In this document: positions 8,723-18,381 of the stretch, piece by piece
How the letters are laid out: each line of letters starts with the position of its first letter
Numbering within the stretch: the stretch's first letter is position 1
Assembly: GCA_012267385.1 (NCBI GenBank)
Contig: JAAXGW010000043.1
Coordinates: forward strand, 62,001 to 126,000
Origin: OMG group bacterium
GTDB lineage: Bacteria; Pseudomonadota; Gammaproteobacteria; Pseudomonadales; Azotimanducaceae
DNA: 64,000 bases
Direction: 5' to 3'
Notes under the pieces: generated by a model
Seen by the model: only the letters and a program-made list of their open reading frames with translations
The model's database searches: none
What the model was told of the DNA's origin: nothing
Position numbers and translations under genes: made by a program

Positions 8723-9364
8723 CTATTCAAGTATAGGAGACCCTACATCACAGCTAACTCCAGTACCACCGACACCACAGTAGCCAGAGGGGTTTTTCGC
8801 CAAGTACTGTTGATGGTACTCCTCGGCATAAAAGTACTCGGAAAACGGTGAGATTTCTGTCGAAATTTCACCGAAACCGGCCTGACTTAACTTATTCTGA
8901 TACTCTTGCAACGAATGTAATATTTCGTTGTGTTGTGTTGAATCAAAGTAAAACGCAACAGAGCGATATTGTGACCCTATATCGTTTCCTTGGCGCATCC
9001 CTTGTGTCGGATCGTGTCCTTCCCAAAAGGTCTTCAGTAGCGTGCTAAATTCAATATCACTAGGTATGTATTTAATGAGTACAACTTCGGCGTGTCCGGT
9101 GCGACCGGAACATACATCCTTGTACGTAGGATTTTTCGTTTCACCTCCGGCGTATCCCGCAGATGTGCTATATACACCCTGCAATTGCCAGAACTTTCTC
9201 TCGACTCCCCAAAAACAACCCATACCAAACACAGCAGTTGCTAGGTCTGGAGGAAATGGAGGAATGATGCGATTCCCGTTGACAAAGTGTTCGCTTGGTA
9301 CTTGCATTAATTCCGCGCGATCGGGGAGATAGCTCTTATTTCTCTTTAGGTTTCTGTTGAACAT
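8723..9364 (-). CDS. msrA: Peptide methionine sulfoxide reductase MsrA
   Basis: 213 residues. The hallmark GMGCFWGVERKFWQLQGV includes the catalytic Cys in GCFWG; further family motifs are SAGYAGGETKNPTYKDVCSGRTGHAE and FWEGHDPTQGMRQGNDIGSQYRS. The extended N-terminus before AVFGMGCFWG is like the E. coli form. C-terminal cysteines (GYCGVGGTGVSCD) can serve as resolving residues. The enzyme reduces S-methionine sulfoxide in oxidised proteins using thioredoxin. ATG 9364 is used; GTG 9385 is possible and would overlap the divergent Sel1 gene region. Confidence 0.95.
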   Translation of the reverse strand: MFNRNLKRNKSYLPDRAELMQVPSEHFVNGNRIIPPFPPDLATAVFGMGCFWGVERKFWQLQGVYSTSAGYAGGETKNPTYKDVCSGRTGHAEVVLIKYIPSDIEFSTLLKTFWEGHDPTQGMRQGNDIGSQYRSVAFYFDSTQHNEILHSLQEYQNKLSQAGFGEISTEISPFSEYFYAEEYHQQYLAKNPSGYCGVGGTGVSCDVGSPILE

Positions 9365-9395
9365 GGTTTCGATTGTCGTCGACACTAGGTTGATT

Positions 9396-11096
9396 ATGAT
9401 ATATTTTTACTTTTTAGAAGTTGTAAGAGATATTTTGATAAGGTTTTTCTCACTTAGTCTTGTTTTGCTGAGTACATGCCTGCTTTTCGGTTGTGCAGGC
9501 ATGACAGAACTCACGACACATACCTATGAAGATTTCGTAGCTATGGTGTTTAGCGAGGAGGATCTTGATTTTTCAAATGTTGAAGTAGATCTCTCGGCGT
9601 CGAACTTAACGGTGGATTCCATTGCTGAAATTGACAAGTTTGGACGACGTGTAGCACGGTTACTCGACAGTCCATTACGCTTGGGTTCAATAGGAAGCGC
9701 AATTCTCGATCGTCTTGAACTTAGTTATGCGGGACATTTAGCGATGTACCATTACTACGAGCATTTGGAGAATGAACATGCGAGTGTTCACGAGGCTCAA
9801 CTAGATCGAATCGTTGAGTACATGACTACCGAACGAGATGGCTCGTTGGAGAAGCCATACCGAGCATTGAGTCCAGTGGATGCTGTACTCTTTGTTCAAC
9901 AGTCTGGTTATCGTGTGATCGGGTCGATTTACGTTCAGACAAATGTGGAACCGATGGTCTTACAGGTTATGCGCTCAAAAGAAGAAGGACCCTTTGACGA
10001 AGTCTTTTTTGATTTAAGTGCGATATATCCAGTACTTCTACGCGAGTTCGAGTCGCGCAATGTTGAAGCGTCACAAGCCCCCTTACCTCTTGTACTTGTA
10101 AATTTGGCGAACGCTGGAGACTCGTCGGCCCAATTGAGTTTGGGTCGGTTCCTCGCCAACGGTGGCGCGACATCCCGCGCGGAGACTATGTACATCGCTG
10201 CTAGTCGCGCCGACAATGGCTACGCCCACATGCTTTATGGTAATCTATTTGTGAGTCGAGCGTTCGACCCAAATGAACGTGATTCGCACCGGTATCTGCA
10301 AGTAGCTCAATCGCACTATTCCCAAGCGATTGACTACGGCTATCACACCGCACTTAGGCAACTCGGATGGTTGTTACATAGAGGGTATTTCGGAAATTCC
10401 AGAAGATCAGATGGGATGGGGATGCTGGAACGTGCCGCTTCGTTCGATGATGCGTTAGCCCTTCGATATCTAGGGGATGTGTATCGTGGGGGATTCCACG
10501 AGCAAGTCGATCTTCAACGAGCAGCTAGGTTTTATGAACGAGCTGCGGAAACCGGTGACCGCATGGCACGTATTGAATACTATCGAGTCGTTGCACATCC
10601 AGATTCAGGTCTAGATGTGGGCAAAAAAGTGGTCGATTGGCTACATGATTCGGCAGCGAACGATGACGTAATTGCAATGCTCGAATTGGGTAATTGTTAT
10701 GTTCGCGGTTGTGCACAAAAACCTAACTATCGCAAAGCGCTGCGATGGTATCGAAAGGCTGTAGAGACTGCACCAGAGAACCCCGAAGTTGTCAACACTG
10801 TGGCGTGGACGCTTGCAGTTACGGACCAAAAACGCTTACGGAACCCCGCATATGCTTTGAAGATTGTCGATCACCTAATGGCGAACGACGAAGAATCTCG
10901 AGCCAATCCGATGATTGTCGACACTTGGGCAGCGGCTTATGCAGCAACGGGGAATTTTGAACGCGCGGTTGAACTGCAACGAGAAGCGATAGCACTCGCC
11001 TATCGCGAACAGCTTTCTCCAGAATTGATTGACGACATCGAAAGTCATCTTGACAGTTTTCTAAACGGTGAAGCACTTAGCGAATCAATTCCTTGA
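9396..11096 (+). CDS. Sel1/TPR-repeat lipoprotein
   Basis: 566-residue envelope protein. The N-terminus carries a hydrophobic segment ending in LLSTCLLFGCAG, a lipobox with Cys as the probable lipidated residue. The C-terminal two thirds hold Sel1-like helical repeats: NAGDSSAQLSLGRFLANGG, ALRYLGDVYRGGFHE, MLELGNCYVRGCAQKPNY and others with the A-x-x-x-L-G spacing, then a TPR-like tail. Such repeats mediate protein-protein contacts; the partner is unknown. ATG 9396 was chosen because AGG lies 7 bases upstream; TTG 9357 and ATG 9363 would overlap msrA. The end overlaps mnmH by 29 bp. Confidence 0.7.
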   Translation: MIYFYFLEVVRDILIRFFSLSLVLLSTCLLFGCAGMTELTTHTYEDFVAMVFSEEDLDFSNVEVDLSASNLTVDSIAEIDKFGRRVARLLDSPLRLGSIGSAILDRLELSYAGHLAMYHYYEHLENEHASVHEAQLDRIVEYMTTERDGSLEKPYRALSPVDAVLFVQQSGYRVIGSIYVQTNVEPMVLQVMRSKEEGPFDEVFFDLSAIYPVLLREFESRNVEASQAPLPLVLVNLANAGDSSAQLSLGRFLANGGATSRAETMYIAASRADNGYAHMLYGNLFVSRAFDPNERDSHRYLQVAQSHYSQAIDYGYHTALRQLGWLLHRGYFGNSRRSDGMGMLERAASFDDALALRYLGDVYRGGFHEQVDLQRAARFYERAAETGDRMARIEYYRVVAHPDSGLDVGKKVVDWLHDSAANDDVIAMLELGNCYVRGCAQKPNYRKALRWYRKAVETAPENPEVVNTVAWTLAVTDQKRLRNPAYALKIVDHLMANDEESRANPMIVDTWAAAYAATGNFERAVELQREAIALAYREQLSPELIDDIESHLDSFLNGEALSESIP

Positions 11097-12153
11097 ACGG
11101 AATCTTGAAGCAGAGACATTTGAAACGGTCGACGATATTCGGCAGATTCTGCTCCAGTCGATCCCGATCATAGACGTACGTTCTCCGCTGGAATTTGCTC
11201 AAGGTGCTGTGCCGAATGCAGTAAATTTACCCTTACTCAACGACGGAGAAAGAGCGAAGGTTGGGACCGCTTACAAGGAAGGCGGACTGCAGAGTGCTAT
11301 TGCTAAAGGGTTAGAAATCCTACCGAAAGATAGTCGAGACGTTCGCGTTGCACGATGGATTCGATTTTTGGAACAACATCCAAATGGTCTGATCTGCTGT
11401 TGGCGAGGAGGTCTGCGCTCGAAAATCGTACAGATTTGGCTCCACGAGACAGGTTGGCAGGTACCAAGAATCGTTGGTGGGTCCAAAGCAATAAGAACAT
11501 TCTGCATGAACACAATTGACGCGGCTGGCCAGTATAACTACGTCGTACTGGCAGGACGTACTGGTTCTGGGAAGACGCAACTGCTCAAGGCCTTACAACC
11601 TTCGATCGACTTAGAAGGTCTTGCTCATCATCGAGGGTCCGCATTTGGCGGGGACACTGCGTCGCAACCACTTCCCATTAATTTTGAAAGCGCGCTCGCT
11701 AGAGATCTATTACGATTCCGGCCTACCCGCAATATACTCGTTGAAGACGAAAGCAGAGTAATCGGGAAGCTAGCTGTACCGGAATCGCTCTTCAAGAAAA
11801 TGGGGTTATCACCTGTTGTTGTTTTACAGGCGGAAGAGACAGAGCGAATACAGCACATTTATCACAGCTATGTGGAAGGGACTGCAGAGGAGGTGATACT
11901 CTCGAATTTAGAGAAAATTCGAAAGCGTCTTGGGATGGAACGCTATTTAGAAATTCGAGCTGCTATCCAGAACGCTTACCACACACGCGATCGTGAAGAT
12001 CATTTCTCTTGGCTCACATTGTTGTTGCGATATTACTACGATCCGATGTATGACTATCAGTTAGCGCGGAAGAAAGATCGGCTGATTCACAGTGGTCCTA
12101 AGAATGCTGTTAAAGAGTTTCTAATGACCAAGTTTGATTTTCAATCAAAGTGA
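11068..12153 (+). CDS. mnmH: tRNA 2-selenouridine synthase
   Basis: 361 residues. An N-terminal rhodanese domain (IIDVRSPLEFAQGAVPNAVNLP, catalytic Cys in LICCWRGGLRSK) is joined to a P-loop domain (VVLAGRTGSGKTQLL). This is the full MnmH/SelU architecture, which converts 2-thiouridine at the tRNA wobble position to 2-selenouridine through a geranylated intermediate. It starts with GTG inside the end of the Sel1 gene. The enzyme needs selenophosphate, made by SelD; no selD is in the window. The 134 bp after the stop hold no feature I can name. Confidence 0.92.
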   Translation: MKHLANQFLERNLEAETFETVDDIRQILLQSIPIIDVRSPLEFAQGAVPNAVNLPLLNDGERAKVGTAYKEGGLQSAIAKGLEILPKDSRDVRVARWIRFLEQHPNGLICCWRGGLRSKIVQIWLHETGWQVPRIVGGSKAIRTFCMNTIDAAGQYNYVVLAGRTGSGKTQLLKALQPSIDLEGLAHHRGSAFGGDTASQPLPINFESALARDLLRFRPTRNILVEDESRVIGKLAVPESLFKKMGLSPVVVLQAEETERIQHIYHSYVEGTAEEVILSNLEKIRKRLGMERYLEIRAAIQNAYHTRDREDHFSWLTLLLRYYYDPMYDYQLARKKDRLIHSGPKNAVKEFLMTKFDFQSK

Positions 12154-12287
12154 ATTCCCACTTCTCGCAACGTACAATTCGCACTTGACAGTCCAACAAA
12201 TCTGAACGAGTCTAGATTGACAAATAAACGTCCAATAGGTGTCGAGAAAAGTCTGTGATAACACAAAAGTTCGTCGCTGAGACTTGT

Positions 12288-15200
12288 TTAGGTTGGTACC
12301 TGTTCTAAGCCAAATTCAAACCATTCCTCATTCAATTCAAGTCGAAAGCTTGTCTTATCGCCAAGAATGAAGTCTACTGCCAGCACCTCACCCCCGATGT
12401 ATTCGAGAAACTGCTCAACAATAAGTATTACTTGCGGTGTCGCCTGATAAGTTACACGAATTCGGTCAGTTACTTGAAAGTCTAACTCTTTCCGTGCGAG
12501 TTGGATTCGATGTACGATTTCCCGAGCGACTCCCTCATTTTTAAGTTCGGTCGTTAGCTCTAAGTCTTGCTCAATAGAAATGAGCCGGTCGGAAACAACA
12601 GCACTAGCCTGTTTCGCTTGTCGAAAGACGTGAACTTCATCCAAGTTAAAGGTTTCCTCATCTAAAACGATCTTGCCGTTTTCTAAAAATGTTTCTAATT
12701 CCGCGGACGTGAGTTGTTGAATTAATTGCTGAATAGACCGCATCCTTTTACCTAGTCGTTTTCCTAATACAGGGAAGTTTGGCTTTGCTACCCACTCGAT
12801 GTAGTCGCTTTCGTTTTGGTCGTAATTGACCTGTTTTACGTTTAGTTCTTTTTTGATGTAAGGCTCTAGCCGTCGTACATCAGCAAGCAAATCTTTGTCT
12901 TTGTGGATCACAGTGAGTCGTGATAGTGGTGTCCGTAGGGAAATTTTGTGATCTTCGCGTTGTTTACGACCGAGTAGAACAATTTGTTGTAACCTCGAGA
13001 CGGCGGCTTCCAACGATTGATCTTGAAGTGCTTCTTCGGCGATTGGATAACTACAAAGATGGACGGACGTTTTGGACGTTTCGCTGTGTCCGAGACCACT
13101 CAACTTCTGGTAAACATATTCGGATAAAAACGGAGCGCAAGGGGCTAATGCTAGCGTTAGCTCTTTGATCGCGAGATAAAGTGTGGAATAAGCTGCAACT
13201 TTGTCAACTCCGAGTCCGGGTCCCCAAAATCTTGACCTATTCAGTCGGATGTACCAATTCGTGAGTTCTTCTATATACACAAATAGTCGTGGCACTACAT
13301 TGTCGAGCCGATAGCGCTCCATTTCAAAGGCAATTGTCGACTTCATCGTCTGCAAGCGGGACAAAATCCATCGATCGAGAATGTTTGCATCCGAGAGATT
13401 TAGTCTGTTGGGAGTCCATCCATCGATTTTCGCATAAAGCTCCAGAAAGGAGAACGCGTTATGCCAAGGTAAAAGTACTCGACGCGTCATTTCTCGTACT
13501 CCAGAGTCAGCAAATCTCTGTTCTTCACCGCGGACCAAACCAGAGTTAATTAGATACAAACGTAACGCATCAGCTCCATGCTCGTTCATCAACTGTTCAG
13601 GATCGGTGTAGTTGCGTAAGCTCTTCGACATCTTTTTCCCGTCCTCAGCGAGCACGAGTCCATTGACGATCACATTCTTGAAGGGCGGTTGTTGGTACAA
13701 CAATGTACTAAGCGCGATGAGTGTATAAAACCAACCTCTCGTTTGATCAAGCCCTTCAGCGATGAAATCTGCCGGGAATCCTTGTTCAAACTGAGCTTTG
13801 TTTTCAAAGGGGTAATGACTCTGAGCGTATGGCATAGAGCCGGATTCGAACCAACAGTCCAGGACTTCAGAGACTCGGTGATATGTACCGTCTTCGTTCT
13901 CAAGTTGGAACGTTTGGGGATCGACGAATTCGCGGTGTAAGTCGTCAATATCTACTCCGGTGTATTGTTTCAGTTCCTGTCGAGAACCGATACACACGAA
14001 TCCACCCGTGACGTCGTTTTCCCAAATGGGTACGGGAGTTCCCCATACTCGATTTCGCGATATACACCAGTCATTTGCATTCTCTAACCAGTTTCCCATT
14101 CGACCACTCTGAATATGGTCGGGCACCCATCGGATTTTTTGATTTGATTCGAGCAAAGAGTCTCGAAAGTCGGAAATTCGTACAAACCAGGAAGGAACAG
14201 CCCGATAGATCAACGGGGTTTGAGAGCGATAACAATAGGGATAGCTGTGTTGTAGTGTGGTGTGCTCGAACAACCCGGCGTTGTTTTTCAGCCAAGCGAT
14301 AATGTGAGGGTCGGCTTCTTTAATAAACTCTCCGGCGAAATCTGACACTTCGTTGGTAAAACAACCACTCATGGTGACCGGACATACTTGTGTGGGTATG
14401 CCGTGTAGTTGAGCAATCCGGTAGTCGTCCTCGCCAAAAGCAGGAGCTTGATGGACGATCCCTGTACCTTCATCCGTCTTTACGTAATCGTCACTAACGA
14501 TACGAAACGCCCCGTCTTTCTTCAGCTTTGCGAAGTAAGGAAACAGTGGTTCATATTGCCGCCCCACAAGTTGTTGTCCAGTCGTACGTTTCAAGACTAC
14601 TAGATGATGCTTTGAGCTATAGCTGTCAAGTCGTTCTTCGGCAAGATAGAACTTTCGATCTGAGGCCGAGTCATGCACTAGGACATAGGAAATGTCAGCA
14701 CCAACGCAGAGAGCTAGATTGGAGGGTAAGGTCCATGGCGTGGTGGTCCAGGTACTGACGTGTGCATCGTCATCTGTTAGCTTGAAGAGCACAGTAATTG
14801 ACGGATCTTGAACATCCTTGTAGTTCATACCTGCTTCGAAGTTTGACAGCGGTGTTTCTAGTCCGGTGGAAACAGGCATGACTTTATTACCGCGGTAAAG
14901 GAGTCCTTTGTCCCAAAGTTCTTTCACGACCCACCACACAGATTCCATGAAGTCGACGTCCATAGTTTTGTAGTCGTCGTCAAAATCGACCCAACGTCCT
15001 AAACGCGTGATAATGTGTCTCCAATCTTGGACATATCTCTCAACAATATTGCGGCACTCTTGGTTGTACCCCGCGATACCAAGTTCATTGATCGCTTGAT
15101 GCGCAGGCATCCCAAGTTTTTTGTTGATTTCGTGTTCAATGGGGAGACCGTGGCAGTCCCACCCAAAGCGACGTCCCACATAGCGACCCTTCATTGTCCA

Positions 15201-15419
15201 ATAACGAGGAACTATGTCTTTGATAACGGACGCAAGCAAGTTTCCGTGGTGCGGAAGTCCCGTCGCAAATGGTGGCCCGTCAAAAAATACAAAGGGTTGC
15301 TGCGATGCGTTCTGGCGCATCGATTCTCTGAAGGTATCGTGCGTCTCCCAGTGGTAAAGTATTTTTTGTTCCATCTCAGGAAACGAGAACACTGATTTCT
15401 GGTTGAGTGAGTCGGACAT
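12288..15419 (-). CDS. ileS: Isoleucyl-tRNA synthetase, eukaryote-like (type 2) form
   Basis: 1043 residues. Class I signatures are present: the HIGH-equivalent in PFATGLPHHGNLLASVIKDIV, and KKMSKSLRN. The editing domain has WTTTPWTLPSNLAL. The GLPHHGN context, the GRRFGWDCHGLPIE segment, the EGLDQTRGWFYTL motif and the long C-terminal domain lacking the bacterial zinc Cys cluster match the eukaryote-like IleS2 type, not the gammaproteobacterial IleS1 normally encoded between ribF and lspA. IleS2 enzymes are typically insensitive to mupirocin. Whether a second ileS exists elsewhere cannot be seen. Start is ATG 15419. Confidence 0.9.
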   Translation of the reverse strand: MSDSLNQKSVFSFPEMEQKILYHWETHDTFRESMRQNASQQPFVFFDGPPFATGLPHHGNLLASVIKDIVPRYWTMKGRYVGRRFGWDCHGLPIEHEINKKLGMPAHQAINELGIAGYNQECRNIVERYVQDWRHIITRLGRWVDFDDDYKTMDVDFMESVWWVVKELWDKGLLYRGNKVMPVSTGLETPLSNFEAGMNYKDVQDPSITVLFKLTDDDAHVSTWTTTPWTLPSNLALCVGADISYVLVHDSASDRKFYLAEERLDSYSSKHHLVVLKRTTGQQLVGRQYEPLFPYFAKLKKDGAFRIVSDDYVKTDEGTGIVHQAPAFGEDDYRIAQLHGIPTQVCPVTMSGCFTNEVSDFAGEFIKEADPHIIAWLKNNAGLFEHTTLQHSYPYCYRSQTPLIYRAVPSWFVRISDFRDSLLESNQKIRWVPDHIQSGRMGNWLENANDWCISRNRVWGTPVPIWENDVTGGFVCIGSRQELKQYTGVDIDDLHREFVDPQTFQLENEDGTYHRVSEVLDCWFESGSMPYAQSHYPFENKAQFEQGFPADFIAEGLDQTRGWFYTLIALSTLLYQQPPFKNVIVNGLVLAEDGKKMSKSLRNYTDPEQLMNEHGADALRLYLINSGLVRGEEQRFADSGVREMTRRVLLPWHNAFSFLELYAKIDGWTPNRLNLSDANILDRWILSRLQTMKSTIAFEMERYRLDNVVPRLFVYIEELTNWYIRLNRSRFWGPGLGVDKVAAYSTLYLAIKELTLALAPCAPFLSEYVYQKLSGLGHSETSKTSVHLCSYPIAEEALQDQSLEAAVSRLQQIVLLGRKQREDHKISLRTPLSRLTVIHKDKDLLADVRRLEPYIKKELNVKQVNYDQNESDYIEWVAKPNFPVLGKRLGKRMRSIQQLIQQLTSAELETFLENGKIVLDEETFNLDEVHVFRQAKQASAVVSDRLISIEQDLELTTELKNEGVAREIVHRIQLARKELDFQVTDRIRVTYQATPQVILIVEQFLEYIGGEVLAVDFILGDKTSFRLELNEEWFEFGLEQVPT

Positions 15420-15583
15420 ATAGTGGAGTTGAAAGGGAGAAAGTTACTGTTGAGTTGTTTGACTTGAATGATGCGAGTGAGTCATCACAAGGCGACAAAT
15501 TATGCAAGTTGCGCGCGTGCGCAAAACTCGACATTCATAATGAAAATGCAAAATTTTGAGAACTTTTGCGATGGTCAACCATT

Positions 15584-17557
15584 ATGTGTTCAACTAAAAG
15601 GGGGTCAGCTATCAAATTTAACCCAACCTTGTGTAGTATCGTCATTCTGCTTATGAGCCTACCATTTGCTAAACAATCTGAAGCGCACGAAAACGTAGTA
15701 GTAAGGAACGTGCCGGAAATCGACGAAGAAGTTTTAGAGTCGATTGAAAAGTACCGGAATGTTCGAACTGCTTCGGTGGTGGACTGGCTAGGCGGCGACT
15801 TATTGATTCGCACCCGGTTTGGAGAGTCTTCACAACTCCATCGAGTGCGTGCACCTATGGGAATGCGAGAACAGCTTACCTTTGCGGATGAACCTGTTTC
15901 TGGTGTTCTAGTACCGGATCGAAAGGAGGTTCAGTCGTTTTTGTTTCTTCAAGATGTAGGCGGTACGGAGTCTTTTCAAATCTACGAATACGATCTTGTC
16001 GACGGTAAACAAACGATGATCACCAGTGGTGAAGGGCGTTATACTGGCGTTAGTTATAACCCTGATAGCTCTAAGATCAGCTACACCTCGACCAAAAGAA
16101 CAGGTCAATATTCCGATCTATACATCTATGATCTTGAAAACCAAGTTGAGACACCCTTACACATCGTTGATGAAGTGGGCTGGTCGTTCGTTGCTTGGCA
16201 TCCGAGTGCAGAAAAAGCACTGATTCGTAAATACATCTCGGTCGCAGAATCGCACCTATTTGAGATTGACTTCAAGACTGGTGAAAAAAAACGATTGTTG
16301 GAACAGTACGGTGAAATTTCGATTGGTGGTGTAGAGTATTTACCCGATGGTACAGTCATTCTGATAAGTGATCATGGATCAAATTTTCGACGCTTGCATC
16401 GAATCAATCCTGAATCTGGGGAGTTAGAAGTATTAATTCAGTTTAACGATTCAGATGTTAGCTCGTACTCGCTTGCTTGGGATCGTTCCAAGATGGTAGT
16501 CTCACAAAATTTGCAAGGGTATAGACTGTTTCATCTGTACGACGTTGCGACCGGGAAATTGTCTCAGCTGTTACCTGATTTCTCAAATGGACTGTTAGGT
16601 GGTGCAAGATTTAATAGCGACGGTTCTGCGATAGCATTTACGTTTCATTCAGCGCAGGTTCAAAGTGATGTGTACGTACTCGATCTAGCGACAGAGGAGG
16701 TCGTAAGGTGGACCCAATCTGAACTAGGAGGTATCGACGCAAACGAACTTGTTCGCGCGGAGTTGGTGTCCTATTCCAGCTTTGACGAATTGGAGATACC
16801 GGCGTTTGTGTACAAACCTCGGAAAGTTGGACCACACCCAGTTTTGATCTACATTCATGGTGGTCCTGCATCACAATATAGACCAGGCTTTTCGTCGAGA
16901 TTTCAATACTACGTCAATGAACTAGGCATCGCTGTAGTTGCACCAAACGTTCGGGGTTCAAGTGGCTATGGTAAAGAGTATCTCACTTTGGATGATTGGA
17001 AAAAGCGTGAAGACTCGGTTCGAGATATAGGCGCACTTTTAGATTGGATCAAAGAGCAACCCGATCTCGACGAAAAACGGGTTGTTGTTGATGGTGGCTC
17101 GTACGGAGGTTATATGGTTTTGGCCTGCTTGGTTCATTACAGCGATCGATTACTTGGCGGATCTGAAAGGGTAGGTATCAGTAACTTTGTCACTTTTTTA
17201 GAAAATACTCAAGGATATCGACGGGACCTACGACGTGTTGAATATGGGGACGAACGTATTCCCGAAATGAGAGAATTTTTAGAATCGATCGCGCCTATGA
17301 ACCAGATCGAGAAGATTCGAAAGCCCTTGCTCATATTCCAGGGATTCAACGATCCTAGAGTTCCAGTCACTGAAAGTGAACAGATCGCAAAGGCTTTAGA
17401 ACTTGCAGGAGTCCCAGCCTGGTACGTACTCTACATGGACGAAGGGCACGGATTTCGTAAGAAGGTCAATCAAGATCATTCCTTCTCTGTTCAGATTCAA
17501 TTTTTACGCTCGCTCTTAGATGAGTCGATAGCGACGCCTGATTCGTTGATAGACTGA
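15584..17557 (+). CDS. Secreted S9-family prolyl oligopeptidase-like peptidase
   Basis: About 657 residues with an N-terminal signal peptide (SIVILLMSLPFAKQSEA). A beta-propeller-like region follows (repeats such as YNPDSSKISYTS and WDRSKMVVSQN), then the C-terminal hydrolase: IHGGPASQYRPGF, nucleophile GGSYGGYMVL, acid in NDPRVPVTES, His in DEGHGFRKK. Members cleave short peptides in the periplasm or exterior. Start is uncertain: ATG 15584 gives a slightly long n-region with a weak RBS. A strong GGGGG (15600-15604) lies 6 bases before an in-frame ATC (15611) that would start a textbook signal peptide. Divergent from ileS. Confidence 0.88.
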   Translation: MCSTKRGSAIKFNPTLCSIVILLMSLPFAKQSEAHENVVVRNVPEIDEEVLESIEKYRNVRTASVVDWLGGDLLIRTRFGESSQLHRVRAPMGMREQLTFADEPVSGVLVPDRKEVQSFLFLQDVGGTESFQIYEYDLVDGKQTMITSGEGRYTGVSYNPDSSKISYTSTKRTGQYSDLYIYDLENQVETPLHIVDEVGWSFVAWHPSAEKALIRKYISVAESHLFEIDFKTGEKKRLLEQYGEISIGGVEYLPDGTVILISDHGSNFRRLHRINPESGELEVLIQFNDSDVSSYSLAWDRSKMVVSQNLQGYRLFHLYDVATGKLSQLLPDFSNGLLGGARFNSDGSAIAFTFHSAQVQSDVYVLDLATEEVVRWTQSELGGIDANELVRAELVSYSSFDELEIPAFVYKPRKVGPHPVLIYIHGGPASQYRPGFSSRFQYYVNELGIAVVAPNVRGSSGYGKEYLTLDDWKKREDSVRDIGALLDWIKEQPDLDEKRVVVDGGSYGGYMVLACLVHYSDRLLGGSERVGISNFVTFLENTQGYRRDLRRVEYGDERIPEMREFLESIAPMNQIEKIRKPLLIFQGFNDPRVPVTESEQIAKALELAGVPAWYVLYMDEGHGFRKKVNQDHSFSVQIQFLRSLLDESIATPDSLID

Positions 17558-17610
17558 AGGGACTTTGGACTATTTTTCGACAAGAAGCGTGAGAAAGTTG
17601 GACGAATTAA

Positions 17611-18150
17611 GTGATTAAGACTAGTTCTGCATTACGAGACACCGTAGTTCTAGTAGATGCCCAAGATCGGGAGATTGGTACCTTAGATAAGTTAGAAGCA
17701 CATTCTGGTCGAGGTTCACTTCATCGAGCTATTTCAGTTTTTCTTACCGATGAAAATGGTCGCGTTCTCATGCAAAAGAGGCATCCGGACAAACTGGTTT
17801 GGGGAGGCTACTGGTCAAATAGTTGCTGTACGCATCCCTTCGTTGGTGAATCAACAATCGATTGTGCAAAACGCAGAGTTCGCGAGGAATTGGGTTTGTC
17901 TGTAGAGTTGACCTTTCACTTCAAATTGAAATATCAAGCTTCATTTTCCAAAGCACATGCTGAACACGAACTTGTTTCCGTATTTACTGGAACAGCCCAA
18001 GGACAGCCGGTCATTGACCGAGATGAAATCTCCGAATTAATGTGGATCGAGCCTGAAAAACTCAGTCAGGAACTTGTTGCGAAGCCAGACGAATACACGC
18101 CCTGGTGCATTTTGGAGTGGAAGGAGCTGCGGGCACAAAAATTTCTATGA
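17611..18150 (+). CDS. idi: Isopentenyl-diphosphate delta-isomerase, type 1
   Basis: 179 residues. Nudix-fold isomerase interconverting IPP and DMAPP. Visible are LHRAISVFLTDENGRVLMQKR, the active-site Cys in WSNSCCTHP, and the acidic motif REELGLSVEL; a further Glu lies in HAEHELVSVF. GTG 17611 is the start, preceded by GGACGAATTAA. Type 1 Idi is found only in some bacteria using the MEP pathway, where it balances the IPP/DMAPP ratio. It follows the S9 peptidase by 53 bp and precedes the AT-rich small-protein cluster, with no obvious functional link. Confidence 0.93.
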   Translation: MIKTSSALRDTVVLVDAQDREIGTLDKLEAHSGRGSLHRAISVFLTDENGRVLMQKRHPDKLVWGGYWSNSCCTHPFVGESTIDCAKRRVREELGLSVELTFHFKLKYQASFSKAHAEHELVSVFTGTAQGQPVIDRDEISELMWIEPEKLSQELVAKPDEYTPWCILEWKELRAQKFL

Positions 18151-18168
18151 TTGGGTTATGCGACTGTC

Positions 18169-18369
18169 TCACAGCACTCCAGAATAGCCTGCTATACGCG
18201 CGATAAAAACAACAAAAAATATCAGCGTCAAACAGATGTGAACTATGTGACATCGAAATAAAAACTTGGCACATTTGATCGTTCTCTTTCTCATGAGTGA
18301 GTCAATTTCAACTGGATACTTCACCAAATTTGATTGAGGCTCGCCGTAAATATCTTCTAACTCAGACAA
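18169..18369 (-). CDS. Small membrane protein, cassette copy 1, member A
   Basis: 66 residues, start TTG 18369. A polar N-terminus SELEDIYGEPQSNLV is followed by a basic patch (RKRTIKCAKFLFRC) and one hydrophobic segment (LTLIFFVVFIARIAGY), so a single-pass inner-membrane protein is likely. It is a clear paralogue of the product of 18752-18940: both share S-[DE]-L-[DE]-[DE]-I-Y-x-x-P-x-S-x-L and T-I-K-x-A-K-F-L-F-x-C-x-x-x-H. Its partner B1 lies 12 bp upstream. Function unknown; the region is noticeably more AT-rich than its neighbours. Confidence 0.6.
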   Translation of the reverse strand: MSELEDIYGEPQSNLVKYPVEIDSLMRKRTIKCAKFLFRCHIVHICLTLIFFVVFIARIAGYSGVL

Positions 18370-18381
18370 TCTATTTGTCCC

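Noticed and set aside
13835-13870. tRNA-like string GGATTCGAACC
   Set aside because: Lies within ileS coding sequence (CWFESGS on the minus strand); no acceptor stem or anticodon arm can be built around it.
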